This document shows, piece by piece, positions 33,801 to 39,375 of a stretch of 64,000 nucleotides of DNA. This DNA is from Tillus elongatus (taxonomy: Eukaryota > Arthropoda > Insecta > Coleoptera > Cleridae). The position numbers and the translations under genes are program-made. The first letter of the stretch is position 1; each line of letters starts with the position of its first letter. A model generated the notes under the pieces. It made no database searches. It was not told the DNA's origin and was given only the letters and a program-made list of their open reading frames with translations. The stretch is from positions 14,914,846 to 14,978,845 of the forward strand of contig OZ023267.1 of assembly GCA_964006375.1 (NCBI GenBank), read 5' to 3'.

Positions 33801-34829
33801 TTTTAATCGACCATGGAAATGGGTTCCAGGTGCCCTATTTCACGCGCATTTGAAGAAATTTTCCGAAAGTCTCACCATCGATGCCTCTCTATTAGTGAAC
33901 TTTTTTATGAAAATTCACTAAAACGAAAATGTGTGTCCGAAGTCACTCCTGCACAAGCTGAAACTCGGTTTTACGTAGTTTTATACCGCCGTCCGAAGTC
34001 AATCCACATGATGGGGTGACTTCACAGTCTTTAACCAAAAAATCTAATAACTGATAGCGAATATAAAACACTTATGACCGCCAAAATATTACTAGATGTT
34101 AGCGGTACCTTGACCGAAAATTACGGAAATTCAGTTGTCTTGGTGTTTAATCTGTGATCAAAAAAAAGTTGCAAAAAGTCTCCAAAGTCGCCCCATTTGA
34201 CCGTAGGTAGATTAATATTAATCAATTGGCTTTCTAACTGTTTGACTACATGTAAATAATAAATAAATCAATTTAATTTGCCAACTACTATTGCTGTTAA
34301 AAAAAGGATGCTTTATAAAACGACTTAACATATTTTCTTACAAATTTAAATAATAAAACTCACCAAGAACATGATTCTGCATTAACAGCTTTCTTTCTTC
34401 CCCTTCCGCTTCTCTAATCGGACCATTCCTTTCGTCGTAGATATTTTCCTTGTACAAAATGTCAATGAAATAATCAAGATATGACCAAAAATCCTCAGCG
34501 GACTTAATCTGCTCGAATACAATGGAACGATTATTCTTCACAATAAATTCTTGGTTGATAAAATGGCTGGTCATTGCGGAGTACATGTGGTAAAGAGAAT
34601 GTTCCCTCAATATCATCACGTTGAGGATACAACATGTTAGAAAAACTAAGTAAATAAGAAAATATATAATCGTGAGTTTCAAAAATAATTCTCTGTCAAT
34701 TTCATTGGCGATTGTTCTAGTTGTCCACCAAACTTTTTTAGGTTTTAGTGCTGCGGTTTTAAGAGCAGTCGCACTTTCTACTCTGGTAGGTTGTTTTTCC
34801 CTTGATTCGCTTTTATCAGGGTCCTTCAT
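6729..34829 (-). CDS. Pkd2: Polycystin-2 (Pkd2) TRPP cation channel, whole gene
   Basis: Four coding exons on the minus strand, joined 34829-34364, 29003-28732, 24971-24697 and 7737-6729, give 673 residues. All three introns are GT-AG (donors gtgagt, gtgagt, gtaagc) and codon phases fit at each junction. Layout: short N-terminus; membrane helix 1 at about 50-73; the extracellular polycystin TOP domain to about 295; helices 2-6; pore motif ILGDF near 478-482; and a C-terminal coiled coil near 640-668. Landmarks conserved in polycystins include [27 protein letters not shown] and [16 protein letters not shown]. Polycystin-2 forms tetrameric calcium-permeable cation channels, often in cilia or sperm tails in animals. 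The protein is shorter than human PKD2 (968 residues), mainly at both termini. Introns of 17.0, 3.7 and 5.4 kb are packed with transposons. Untranslated exons cannot be located. Confidence 0.93.
8050..10654 (-). mobile_element. pogo-family DNA transposon (with PHD finger)
   Basis: Terminal inverted repeats are clear. The left end reads ggggaggccggggcaaaggg and the right end on the minus strand reads ggggaagccggggtaaagat. Both are flanked by TA (8048-8049 and 10655-10656), the target duplication of the Tc1/mariner/pogo superfamily. A second, inner repeat of the ggggcaaagggacc motif is present at both ends (near 8271 and 10611-10627). The element sits inside Pkd2 intron 3 in the same orientation as the gene. 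It contains one transposase gene with several breaks. Confidence 0.93.
8279..10174 (-). pseudogene. pogo/Tigger-like transposase with C-terminal PHD finger
   Basis: The gene starts at an ATG (10174) and encodes, in order, a psq-type helix-turn-helix ([26 protein letters not shown]), a CENP-B-like second DNA-binding region, and a DDE domain. The catalytic region is in separate frames. NFDEAGIS lies near 9630-9610 after a frameshift at about 9640. A TAG interrupts it near 9487. [10 protein letters not shown] and [13 protein letters not shown] follow in the 9468-8755 frame. Another frameshift near 8758 leads to [14 protein letters not shown], an acidic serine-rich linker, and a PHD zinc finger ([31 protein letters not shown] joined to CGLC) at the C-terminus. 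Fusions of pogo-type transposases to PHD fingers are known in animal genomes. Three breaks make this copy inactive. Confidence 0.88.
10740..10870. repeat. Possible hAT-type MITE fragment
   Basis: The sequence starts tagagatgggcataactgtta and continues with repeated cgttac / gtaacg pieces, a style typical of short non-autonomous hAT ends in insects. No matching right end or target duplication was found before the (TA)n array. Confidence 0.3.
10905..10978. repeat. (TA)n microsatellite
   Basis: About 74 bp of TA dinucleotides next to the foldback element at 11008. Confidence 0.95.
11008..11444. mobile_element. Foldback element with ~190-bp arms
   Basis: The left arm begins tatacaaggaaaaaggttaa and the right arm, read on the minus strand, begins tatacaaggagaaaggttaa. 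The arms stay alignable through the aggtgaagatgggaacac block to ggcaacaacc on the left and cgcaacaacc on the right, leaving a centre of about 35 nt. The right arm has an extra gcaaggagaca-like stretch near 11405-11420. No coding capacity. The whole unit could fold into one long hairpin. Its right end lies 7 bp from the neighbouring mariner-type element. Confidence 0.85.
11452..13696 (+). mobile_element. Tc1/mariner-superfamily transposon with ~550-bp inverted repeats
   Basis: The left end starts cagggtgattcataagtggt and the right end on the minus strand starts cagagtgattcataagtggt. TA duplications flank it (11450-11451 and 13697-13698). The inverted arms remain alignable for roughly 520 bp on the left (to about 11975) and 600 bp on the right (from about 13095). 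The right arm includes the 3' end of the transposase gene, so the left arm holds an inverted copy of that coding end. One transposase gene lies between the arms. The insertion is in Pkd2 intron 3. Confidence 0.92.
12140..13175 (+). pseudogene. DDE transposase with DUF4817-like N-terminus, broken
   Basis: Starts at an ATG with [22 protein letters not shown] joined to [23 protein letters not shown], the helix-turn-helix region (DUF4817-like) found in a widespread insect group of IS630/Tc1/mariner transposases. The catalytic domain follows. The first aspartate is in [15 protein letters not shown] frameshift near 12700-12715 precedes [16 protein letters not shown]. The second aspartate is in [10 protein letters not shown], and the third in [17 protein letters not shown], about 37 residues later by my count. 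Stops replace codons before the second motif (TAG at about 12841) and between motifs two and three (TAG near 12919). The gene ends in [17 protein letters not shown] followed by TAA. It is non-functional. Confidence 0.85.
13699..13830 (+). repeat. Single-arm copy of the (TA)n-associated hairpin module
   Basis: Immediately right of the mariner element is the phrase aaactgaccccggaaatggg joined to ttctaggggtcctagttggcgctcattt, then ttcactaaaa near 13821. This module recurs beside (TA)n arrays at 29.2, 32.3, 33.8, 35.9, 50.0, 53.6, 55.9 and 57.4 kb. Here the TA array is reduced to a few units. Confidence 0.7.
13831..14856. other. AT-rich intron sequence, nothing recognised
   Basis: No coding motif or terminal repeat pair is seen. 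The end of a mariner-like repeat (caccctgtatgta near 13979) is present without a partner. Confidence 0.4.
14857..14996 (+). pseudogene. Possible C-terminal scrap of a non-LTR reverse transcriptase
   Basis: The frame reads [28 protein letters not shown], resembling the short 'WNSLP...LF K..L' tail that closes many jockey/CR1-type polyproteins. It is only about 45 residues long, and the jockey 3' fragment that follows is in the opposite orientation. Assignment is tentative. Confidence 0.3.
14998..15722 (-). mobile_element. 5'-truncated jockey-clade retrotransposon
   Basis: The 3' end lies at 14998 with the shared tail (plus-strand tttcaacaacacaccacgag). Going upstream on the minus strand there are the end of the polyprotein ([17 protein letters not shown], now frameshifted) and RT C-terminal sequence including [20 protein letters not shown] and [16 protein letters not shown]. 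It breaks off at about 15722. The pentapeptide NWHQH of sister copies reads NGHQH here. Frameshifts near 15420 and several small deletions make it non-coding. Six other fragments of this family occur in the window. Confidence 0.9.
15723..17558. other. AT-rich intron sequence with a repeat fragment
   Basis: The segment 15970-16190 contains gggacgcagcaagtgcgtta, the terminus of the MITE described at 52344, followed by a diverged copy of the (TA)n-associated module. The rest (16200-17558) is AT-rich with no open frame or motif that I recognise. Confidence 0.5.
17559..17634. repeat. (TA)n microsatellite
   Basis: About 76 bp of TA dinucleotides, left of the I-like retroelement relic. Confidence 0.95.
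17810..18742 (+). pseudogene. 5'-truncated I-like non-LTR element: RNase H and C-terminal region
   Basis: The frame begins near 17810 ([13 protein letters not shown]) and contains an RNase H domain with its acidic motifs: [22 protein letters not shown] and [14 protein letters not shown] stop (18194-18196) separates these from the fourth motif, [19 protein letters not shown]. The C-terminal part has a CCHC-like finger ([20 protein letters not shown]) and ends at TGA 18742. This RNase H plus zinc-finger tail is typical of I/Nimb-like elements and differs from the neighbouring LOA element. The endonuclease and reverse transcriptase are absent. Its 3' untranslated tail is interrupted by the LOA insertion and resumes at 24055-24087. 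Confidence 0.8.
18791..18802. repeat. Target-site duplication, LOA 3' side
   Basis: accttagatgtt, identical to 24043-24054. The final two t bases could also belong to the oligo-T that marks the poly(A) tail of the element. Confidence 0.9.
18894..22538 (-). CDS. LOA-type ORF2: endonuclease, reverse transcriptase, RNase H
   Basis: 1214 residues with no interruption. Residues 1-225 form the endonuclease, with [32 protein letters not shown] and SSSDHRYI carrying the expected catalytic residues. The reverse transcriptase spans about 420-720: [32 protein letters not shown] and the catalytic GYADDIVII. RNase H lies near 940-1075 with [29 protein letters not shown] and [25 protein letters not shown]-like finger ([18 protein letters not shown]) closes the protein. 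The start ATG overlaps the end of ORF1 by 11 nt, suggesting translation by termination and re-initiation. The enzyme would nick target DNA and copy its RNA in place. All motif residues look intact, so activity is possible but unproven. Confidence 0.93.
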   Translation of the reverse strand: MGLRFLQVNLQHSRAATAGLLMALRNTDVALIQEPYSYKGEIKGLGGANGKLIYSRSSENPRACIFVREGIEFLPLMNFCSRDLATIKIRCGGADGLRDITVASAYLPGDSTDPPPPNELEQLMVGSRAGGWQTIIGMDANAHHELWGSSDTNSRGEALLQFFMKFNLDILNRGNKPTFVTTRREEVLDLTVSTQFLGDFVKSWAVSGEVSSSDHRYIRFEIAKVERETVWYRDPRKADWEAYRADLAVELRGVERAIRDSIDLEIAAVQLRDAITSAYNANCPLKMRVSTRNVPWWNEDLRQRRTQVRKLFNAAKRSGAWDEYRQALSTYNKRLRDAKKESWRRHCEEVENTSESARLHKILSKGPQTNIGSLRTPTGGFTSSGEETMEILLQTHFPGCNIINQSPPDWEHSEIEAPYRRASRVDWTVAKEVVTWSKIRWAINSFKPYKSPGFDGIMPIMLQQGIDILAPVLTLIMRASLALGYIPRAWRLARVVFIPKPGRPTDQAKSLRPISLMSFLLKTVEKLLDRHIRGGVLEAYPLHCGQYAYRAGFSTETALHQLVLKLENTLENKEVALGAFLDIEGAFSNTSFGSVLAAARERGIEETCCRWIGSMLRDRAVFTSLAGGTLLAGVAAGCPQGSVLSPLLWCLVVDGLLGRLSGGGYEVQGYADDIVIIVRGKVTQAVWERMQTALKVVEGWTVDQGLGVSPEKATVVPFTRRRKCESHRTLTLYGRSVPMAREVKYLGVVLDSKLTWNGHIGKILRKAVMTLAVTRRLYGKTWGLRPSMAHWLYTRVVRPSLTYAALVWWPKVTQSSAKQKLGKIQRMACLGITGAMSSTPTAAMEVLLDLPPLHFVIMGEARLGLHRLACNGRLKINPGFRGHCKIQEIVKEPMLEMRSDFASPRMCRENNFTVEIPDRGAWREETPGIPRDALVWFTDGSGGERGTGAGVYSEGPRVSHSISLGAHATVFQAEMYAILHCVRENKRRGYTNKRILIATDSQAALKALSSPRVNSWLVSECRDETSDLAGQNEVTLIWVPGHSGVKGNEEADSLAKRGSAEPFMGPEPALGVSKSTARGAIKSWVRNQHKVYWADCPGLRHGKSIIDGPSSKRAVELLNLSRGQLRNTTGLLTGHMAVKKHLHKMGRFEGDLACRLCGEGEESAQHILCECIALDRKRQLIYGHSRPETEQYKTSPYQSLCRLVQGTVILEWVE
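22528..23685 (-). CDS. LOA-type ORF1, DUF4780-like nucleic-acid-binding protein
   Basis: 385 residues from ATG 23685 to TAG 22530-22528. The first half is low-complexity and basic, rich in S, T, K and R. It has two imperfect copies of a segment beginning PVKAQE and ending STPTTDR (about residues 128-190), which look like a tandem duplication. The second half (about 205-380), from [20 protein letters not shown] to VSFRPLG, resembles the DUF4780 domain seen in ORF1 of R1/LOA-type elements of insects. No CCHC zinc knuckle is present, unlike many ORF1 proteins. It probably coats element RNA. The stop codon overlaps the ORF2 start. GC content is far above that of the surroundings. Confidence 0.85.
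   Translation of the reverse strand: MKIINTYKTKTNEARGVAPATDLSLESIPETETSQGAAADSGGPTTGVDTGDQGVASARDLSPTPKLEAGSHRRAASSADSGGPSTSEDSTVRVEGLPRQSKRLSGAQRKKLRRAQKMAAGTWTVEKPVKAQEGSAGQKRTRSNSSTPTTDRRSKRARVPVKAQEESASRKTPRSGSSTPTTDRPPKGTKAGTPAQTGSYREAAEGLGMAVIDRRHPEVTLDQGKADLIQAAVVAAVDSLQEGESPPQFHRTRLTGGILWITCAGPQSRDWLRKTIGGLGQIWEGADLTAVEPKELPKRRKVLVRIPDTVPQETVISRLKIQNPELGTQHWSVLSRKAEEKGQTLAFSIDPTSYRALEGTSFKAFWGMGRVSFRPLGKQLRVNGT
23686..24042 (-). promoter_or_regulatory. LOA 5' leader, likely internal promoter region
   Basis: The 357-nt leader between the target duplication and the ORF1 ATG is full length by that criterion. Non-LTR elements of this type carry their promoter inside the leader. I saw no specific core element that I would defend. 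Confidence 0.45.
24043..24087 (+). mobile_element. LOA target duplication and resumed tail of the I-like relic
   Basis: accttagatgtt (24043-24054) repeats the left duplication. The next 33 bases, ending in ataaaataaaaat, continue the 3' tail of the I-like element interrupted at 18790, and run into a (TA)n array at 24088-24146. Confidence 0.75.
24088..24146. repeat. (TA)n microsatellite
   Basis: About 59 bp, at the very 3' end of the I-like relic. The array may have grown from the element's own A/T-rich tail. Confidence 0.95.
24147..24696. other. Pkd2 intron 3, donor-proximal part
   Basis: AT-rich sequence with no recognised element. The intron's donor, gtaagc on the minus strand, is at 24696-24691. 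Confidence 0.5.
24697..24971 (-). CDS. Pkd2: Pkd2 exon 3: end of TOP domain and helix 2
   Basis: 275 nt between acceptor tatgtgcag and donor gtaagc, starting in phase 0 and ending with two bases of an arginine codon completed in exon 4. It encodes residues 247-337. The start [20 protein letters not shown] joined to IYNANINTF is a hallmark polycystin block at the base of the TOP domain. [18 protein letters not shown] follows, and then the hydrophobic S2 helix ([17 protein letters not shown]). No internal stop in frame. Confidence 0.94.
25141..25270 (+). mobile_element. Penelope-like element terminus fragment with hammerhead-like core
   Basis: The core tgatga (25193-25198) is followed by one extra base, a 5-bp stem gctac/gtagc (25200-25204 with 25208-25212), gaaac and cggtc. 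This matches the order of a minimal type I hammerhead ribozyme, although the base before tgatga is not the usual cu. The same layout recurs at 33607, 48740 and 63300. No GIY-YIG or reverse transcriptase is adjacent. Confidence 0.55.
25313..25446 (+). rRNA. 28S rRNA gene fragment (pseudogene) in an intron
   Basis: About 134 bp match the strongly conserved 28S segment tatgactctcttaaggtagc through ggcttgg...attag, with some six differences from the usual insect sequence. It includes the R2 retrotransposon target (between 25328 and 25329) and the R1 target 74 bp further on (near 25402). Flanks show no other 28S sequence. Hence this is a dispersed fragment, not part of a working rDNA unit. It is antisense to Pkd2 in intron 2. 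Confidence 0.9.
25640..26272 (+). pseudogene. hAT transposase deletion derivative (zinc finger MYM-type 1-like)
   Basis: An N-terminal piece ([20 protein letters not shown]) is followed near 25890 by [17 protein letters not shown], resembling the conserved zinc-finger strand of the same hAT group as the element at 4048. After a stop, the frame 25950-26186 holds the C-terminal dimerisation domain with [28 protein letters not shown]. Unlike the first hAT relic, the SERCFS motif is intact. The whole catalytic core is missing. The right end is replaced by LOA sequence at about 26280. Confidence 0.8.
26280..26506 (+). mobile_element. LOA 3'-end fragment
   Basis: Matches the last 220 bases of the LOA element in the opposite orientation to the full-length copy: from cagcacattttgtgcgagtg (compare 19021-19060) through the end of ORF2 to ctgaggataaaaaac. 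Strongly 5'-truncated, with its A-tail retained. It abuts the hAT derivative with no visible target duplication. Confidence 0.88.
26507..26929. other. Intron sequence without recognised feature
   Basis: AT-rich. The segment near 26690-26780 is GC-richer but shows no motif. Confidence 0.35.
26930..27433 (+). pseudogene. Jockey-clade fragment, truncated at both ends
   Basis: An open frame from [20 protein letters not shown] through [20 protein letters not shown] to [18 protein letters not shown] matches the C-terminal half of the jockey reverse transcriptase. Unlike other copies, it stops inside the coding sequence at 27433 and lacks the 3' tail, so simple target-primed 5' truncation does not explain it. 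A later deletion or rearrangement is likely. Confidence 0.88.
27676..28125 (+). pseudogene. LOA 3'-end fragment with RNase H-distal coding sequence
   Basis: Begins at WVRNQHK-like sequence ([18 protein letters not shown]) and keeps one frame through [20 protein letters not shown] and the CCHC-like finger ([18 protein letters not shown]). It then diverges at a small deletion near 28030 and ends with an A-rich tail at 28125. It is 5'-truncated and in Pkd2 intron 2, opposite to the gene. Confidence 0.88.
28126..28731. other. Pkd2 intron 2, donor-proximal part
   Basis: AT-rich with no recognised element. The intron's donor is gtgagt on the minus strand (28731-28726). Confidence 0.5.
28732..29003 (-). 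CDS. Pkd2: Pkd2 exon 2: TOP domain
   Basis: 272 nt, entered after the acceptor attatag with two bases completing a glycine codon and left in phase 0 at donor gtgagt. It encodes residues 156-246: [19 protein letters not shown], then [15 protein letters not shown] and [14 protein letters not shown], and [20 protein letters not shown]. These correspond to the conserved LGVPRIRQLRV and W.Y...GYY blocks of the extracellular polycystin domain. Two cysteines (in NDSCYV and RTCFSN) sit where the conserved disulfide of the family forms. Confidence 0.93.
29153..29475. mobile_element. Foldback module: ~120-bp arms around (TA)n
   Basis: The left arm (attcactaatgaggagatcc to gtcggtttcagactttatat) and the right arm, its reverse complement (ataaagtctgaaaccgacct to gatctcctcattagtgaatt), flank a TA array at 29279-29355. 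The arms are nearly identical. The outer left end carries the small hairpin ttagtgaatttt/aaaattcactaa. The same arm sequence occurs singly beside (TA)n at several other places, so this is the symmetrical form of a dispersed module. Confidence 0.88.
29476..30037 (+). repeat. Central part of the composite (TA)n repeat family
   Basis: Matches 36360-36880 and the reverse complement of 52780-53230. Shared phrases include gggttttcctcaaaacgtca, gaccctttctctgatgcttt and ggcctataagtcgtttgtga, with diagnostic spacing. It carries the terminal hairpin ttagtgaattttctttaaaa-aattcacta again near 29993-30022. Confidence 0.8.
30038..30660 (+). repeat. (TA)n array and second composite repeat copy
   Basis: TA dinucleotides at 30038-30131 are followed by gataactaaaaaaataatgc, accgatcttgatcaaatttg and ttttcccggaa, the same order as 36140-36600. 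Two partial copies of the composite therefore lie head to tail between 29.15 and 30.66 kb. Confidence 0.8.
30781..31405 (+). mobile_element. MITE with ggacgcagcaagtgcg termini, partly duplicated
   Basis: The left terminus (tctggacgcagtaagtgcgt) and the right terminus on the minus strand (tctggacgcagcaagcgcgt) bound the unit. A second left terminus begins at about 30913 (tgaacgcagcaagagcgttt), so the left third occurs twice in tandem. A hAT-type MITE is inserted at 31103-31275. The same MITE is present in complete form at 52344-52665. Confidence 0.8.
31103..31275. mobile_element. 173-bp hAT-type MITE with perfect 8-bp target duplication
   Basis: Left end cagtggcggatttgcc and right end (minus strand) cagtgacggatttgca form the inverted repeats. 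attgttcc is duplicated exactly at 31095-31102 and 31276-31283, the length expected for hAT. The interior is unusually GC-rich, with repeated ggcc blocks. No coding capacity. Confidence 0.93.
31406..32420 (-). repeat. Inverted, rearranged copies of the composite repeat
   Basis: Contains the MITE terminus in reverse at about 32010-32045, then tttcgatggaaaatgcaata, gctcaagacaccctataatt and, near 32311, the arm phrase gaaactaaccccggatatgg. The order matches 52640-52840 with insertions and losses. Only a few TA units remain at 32290. Confidence 0.7.
32421..32760 (-). repeat. Reverse-strand copy of the composite repeat centre
   Basis: Corresponds to 52930-53170: ataaactctataactaaaac, tttctggaaacattttagtg and caaatcgcgactttgacgtt. 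Breaks off near 32715 and is followed by AT-rich sequence. Confidence 0.7.
32896..32997 (+). pseudogene. Penelope-like GIY-YIG domain fragment
   Basis: The frame reads [24 protein letters not shown], matching [24 protein letters not shown] in the GIY-YIG domain of the Penelope relic at 62328-62729. Only about 30 residues remain, and a (TA)n array starts directly after at 33009. Confidence 0.8.
33009..33512. repeat. Inverted repeat enclosing two (TA)n arrays
   Basis: The phrase ctgcagtgtattgtattttt with atcgcggga...acttatctaaaaggtgtcca at 33090-33155 recurs inverted at 33446-33505. Inside are a TA array at 33184-33254, whose own borders are inverted (gcaa...ttgc), and about 180 bp of single-copy sequence. 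Another TA array is at 33009-33085. Position between two Penelope fragments suggests it belongs to a Penelope terminal structure. Confidence 0.75.
33590..33722 (+). mobile_element. Penelope-like terminus with hammerhead-like ribozyme core
   Basis: Core: ctgatga (33607-33613), one extra c, stem gctaac (33615-33620), loop ttg, gttagt, gaaac, then gatcgtc with a GUC-type cleavage triplet ending at 33641. The following phrase tgttgtggtgatttgggtta to cagtgctcatcacaggttcc matches the outer part of the Penelope terminal repeat at 63350-63388 and 62091-62140. Confidence 0.75.
33724..33925 (+). repeat. (TA)n array with hairpin-module arm
   Basis: TA units at 33724-33796 are followed by accatggaaatgggttccag, gaagaaattttccgaaagtc and the end hairpin ttagtgaac/ttcacta. 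It is a diverged, single-arm form of the module seen at 29153. Confidence 0.75.
33926..34357. other. Pkd2 intron 1, donor-proximal part
   Basis: No motif recognised. The intron's donor, gtgagt on the minus strand, is at 34363-34358. Confidence 0.5.
34364..34829 (-). CDS. Pkd2: Pkd2 exon 1: N-terminus and helix 1
   Basis: The ATG at 34829 is preceded in frame by a TAA seven codons upstream, so it is the first possible start. The exon encodes residues 1-155 and ends with one base of a glycine codon before donor gtgagt. A lysine- and serine-rich tail of about 45 residues leads into S1 ([20 protein letters not shown], about 52-71), then the start of the TOP domain with [17 protein letters not shown], a clear polycystin motif, and NHVLG at the junction. 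No ciliary RVxP signal is seen near the N-terminus, where mammalian PKD2 has one. Confidence 0.92.
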
Positions 34830-34952
34830 ATTAAAATGGAAATTAACTTACTTAGTAAAACCCCATAGACATACCTACTCTAAAACACTGTCAGTGTCAC
34901 CACATCAAGTTTTGACAAATACAGCTATAGTCTGTCACAAACACAAAAGCAG

Positions 34953-34971
34953 TGACGTCATATGCCACGTG
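34953..34971. promoter_or_regulatory. CRE and E-box pair upstream of Pkd2
   Basis: A perfect cAMP-response element TGACGTCA (34953-34960) lies 5 bp from an E-box CACGTG (34966-34971), 124-142 bp upstream of the Pkd2 ATG. Both are palindromic, hence orientation-free. Placement suits a proximal promoter, but chance occurrence cannot be excluded and no TATA or initiator was identified. Confidence 0.35.
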
Positions 34972-35232
34972 ACCCCCAATTAAAACAACATCGAATCCAA
35001 TGGCGTCTATACAAGTTGATCATAAGGACAACCTTTCGATAATATCGGTTGAAAATAAAACGCATAAACAAGCCAAGAACATACTTACTGTTTATTGAAA
35101 TATAGCATTTCGTATATTCGATAATTGAAAATACAACAAATTGTAAGCAACATAATTTTTTTAATAGCTTCATTCTAAATCCATAAAAAAACAAGGCATG
35201 GCGAATTGTTTGAAGGGTAAATTTTCGGTTTC

Positions 35233-35352
35233 CGGAACCAGTAGCTTTTCGAAAATGTTTTGCAGAAACATGCCTGTAACTCCCCCTAGACGCACAAGCC
35301 ATACGAAAAATTTTTTGCAAACCACCACCAAGAAAGTTACGGGACCAGGAGT
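35233..35352 (+). repeat. Dispersed repeat, copy B (with 1651-1756)
   Basis: Shares cagaaacatgc...aactcccc and aagaaagttacgggaccagga with the copy at 1651. Here it is followed by gtgaatagcggtgctgggcg instead of (TA)n. Confidence 0.6.
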
Positions 35353-35517
35353 GAATAGCGGTGCTGGGCGGGGAAGAGGATAAAAAGAAAATATGTGCAG
35401 AAAATGCCAAAAAACGGCTCACCTGGACCTCTTTAGGCTGTCTTTTTAATATTTTGCAGATATACCTCCCTGAAATTCAGCTTGCCCCCCACAGCAGGGC
35501 TATTCGCCCCAGATCCT

Positions 35518-35742
35518 TTTTTTATTTCAACAACACACCACGAGGGCTTAAAGCCTAAATACTATCGTACCGTGGGTGTCGACAAGGAGGAAAGAGGCAA
35601 CTTGTTAATTCTGGACTTGAATGTTTAGAGGTTCGGAGGAGAAGGAAAAGCATGCGCCGGCAAGGAATTCCACAACTTGCAAGTTCTTGGGACAAAAGAG
35701 TGGGCATAACAAGATGTTTTATGTCTAGTGACCTGCACAATA
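35518..35742 (-). mobile_element. Short jockey 3'-end fragment
   Basis: The last 225 bases of the jockey family, from the tail (plus strand tttcaacaacacaccacgag) to the codons for SRDIKHLVMPTLLSQ-type sequence. Breaks off at about 35742. Confidence 0.88.
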
Positions 35743-35817
35743 AACACTTTTTTTCTGTTGTTAATATTTTCAAATACAGAAGTTTGCCGTTCGTGACAAA
35801 CAAAATTGACGTTTCAA

Positions 35818-37231
<1,414 letters not shown>

Positions 37232-37675
37232 TTTTCAATTAAGTAGTATCCCGGGAAACGAACAACAAGGCAGAGCTCAAGTAGCCATGCAACTCGCCAA
37301 TTATTGCTTCGAATGTCCAATTGTGCGTTTACTTTGCTTTTTTTATTGGTTGAGATAAAAGCAAACCTACCCTAAGTTTAATTATGGTAAAGACTCTTTT
37401 TAATACAGTTTCAAGTATTTTTTAAAGTACACCTAATCACAAAAGCCGTCGAACGTCATTTAAATTAAGTCGCAGCTAAAAAAATTCATAGTAGGTTGAT
37501 CTGTTTGAAAATTGAGATCCTGTGATAAATTTTAATTCTAAACAATTTTTGTTTATAACTTTTTGCGGTATCTTCATAAACGAAGGTAGTTTACTCTTAA
37601 TACATTTCATGACATCAGTTATAAACCACCCTGTATATTAATTGATTTTGTTCATTTTCTCAACATCTCAGTTTA

Positions 37676-37690
<15 letters not shown>
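37232..37690. other. AT-rich sequence, nothing recognised
   Basis: No coding motif. The phrase caccctgtatatta near 37628 resembles a mariner-type end without a partner. Confidence 0.35.
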
Positions 37691-38215
<525 letters not shown>

Positions 38216-39151
38216 CCAATTTTGATGAAACTCGGCAAGAATCGTTATTGCATTAATAGCTTGGATGAGTTCGTTTTTCAAATCGGGCAGCCCGTATGTT
38301 ATTTCAAATTTAATTACAGATTATGTAATTTAAATTTTATGTATTTTATCAGCAAATTTTCGTGTAAAATATAGAAGTAAGTTTTCGCAGAAATCATTTT
38401 TTGTCGAATTATTGTGAAATGTTAGTGATTATCAGGTACTGTATTATATATAATAAATTATTGTAAAAAAAAAGGTGTTTGCAAATTCACATGGAAAATC
38501 TGTTTTCGAATTTTATTGAAAAGTAATTTGTTTAGCAAATTGTCTAAAATATTTTTACTTAACTAATTTCCGTAAAAAGAATTTTATATAAATTTTGTGA
38601 GCATTTAAGCCGATTTTCGTAAGAAAATGGTTAATTTTCGTGAAAGGGGTTGTTTGCAAATTTTTGAGTATTTTTTTAAATTTTTGTCAAAAAGCTTTTT
38701 GTGAATAATTATATCTTGGCTAGTGCAGTTTTTGTGTAAATCGCTTGAATTGGTTCGTTGTCTAGAAAGTCGTACCAGTTGTTTCGGAACATTTATATTT
38801 ATTTTCGGAAAATGTTTATATTTTTTTAACAATAATGTGTAACACGACCCTGCCTTGTTTACATGGATACCTTGGCCTGATTGTTATATGTCATCCCCAT
38901 AGAAGCGTGCAGGGTACGCCAGCCCTATGGGACCAGTTTTTCTATTAAAAAAAAATAGTATCTCAAAAAAATAACCAAGGTATTTTGACTAAATTTGGTT
39001 GGTATGTTACCCCCGTAAATACCTTACTCCACTAAAACTCAACTTTCTAGGTTTATAGAAAATTGAGTTATTCAAATTTTAAGCATTTAATAAAAATTCA
39101 CTACCATAACGCACTTGCTGCGTCCCAAACTTTTTGTATCGGTTGGATACA

Positions 39152-39177
<26 letters not shown>
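38216..39177. other. AT-rich sequence with partial MITE similarity
   Basis: Pieces near 38735-38830 and 38960-39130 recall the ggacgcagcaagtgcg MITE, including its right terminus ccataacgcacttgctgcgt at about 39105-39124. The left terminus is missing. The remainder has no recognised motif. Confidence 0.45.

Positions 39178-39239
<62 letters not shown>
39146..39239. repeat. (ACAT)n followed by (TA)n
   Basis: About eight acat units pass directly into about 30 TA units, probably by point change and slippage. Confidence 0.95.
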
Positions 39240-39240
<1 letters not shown>

Positions 39241-39249
39241 TTATGCCTA

Positions 39250-39375
39250 TGCGGAAGTAGCTGGACCATTTCGTATACCAAGTGTATAATAGCTGGACCA
39301 ACCGTGCAATAGCTGGACGTCCAGCTATTAACATGCTGGTATTAATATGTACATGCGTTATTGGCTGGACCTATT
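39250..39375 (+). repeat. Cluster of agctggac motifs
   Basis: tagctggac occurs at about 39257, 39290 and 39310, the last fused to its reverse complement as agctggacgtccagct. A further ggctggacc is at about 39362. The reverse complement ggtccagctacttcc recurs at 49850-49970, next to another (TA)n array. A terminal repeat of an unidentified element is the simplest reading. Confidence 0.55.

Noticed and set aside
34672..34983. 103-residue plus-strand frame over Pkd2 exon 1
   Set aside because: Antisense shadow of the exon. The minus-strand frame has clear polycystin motifs.
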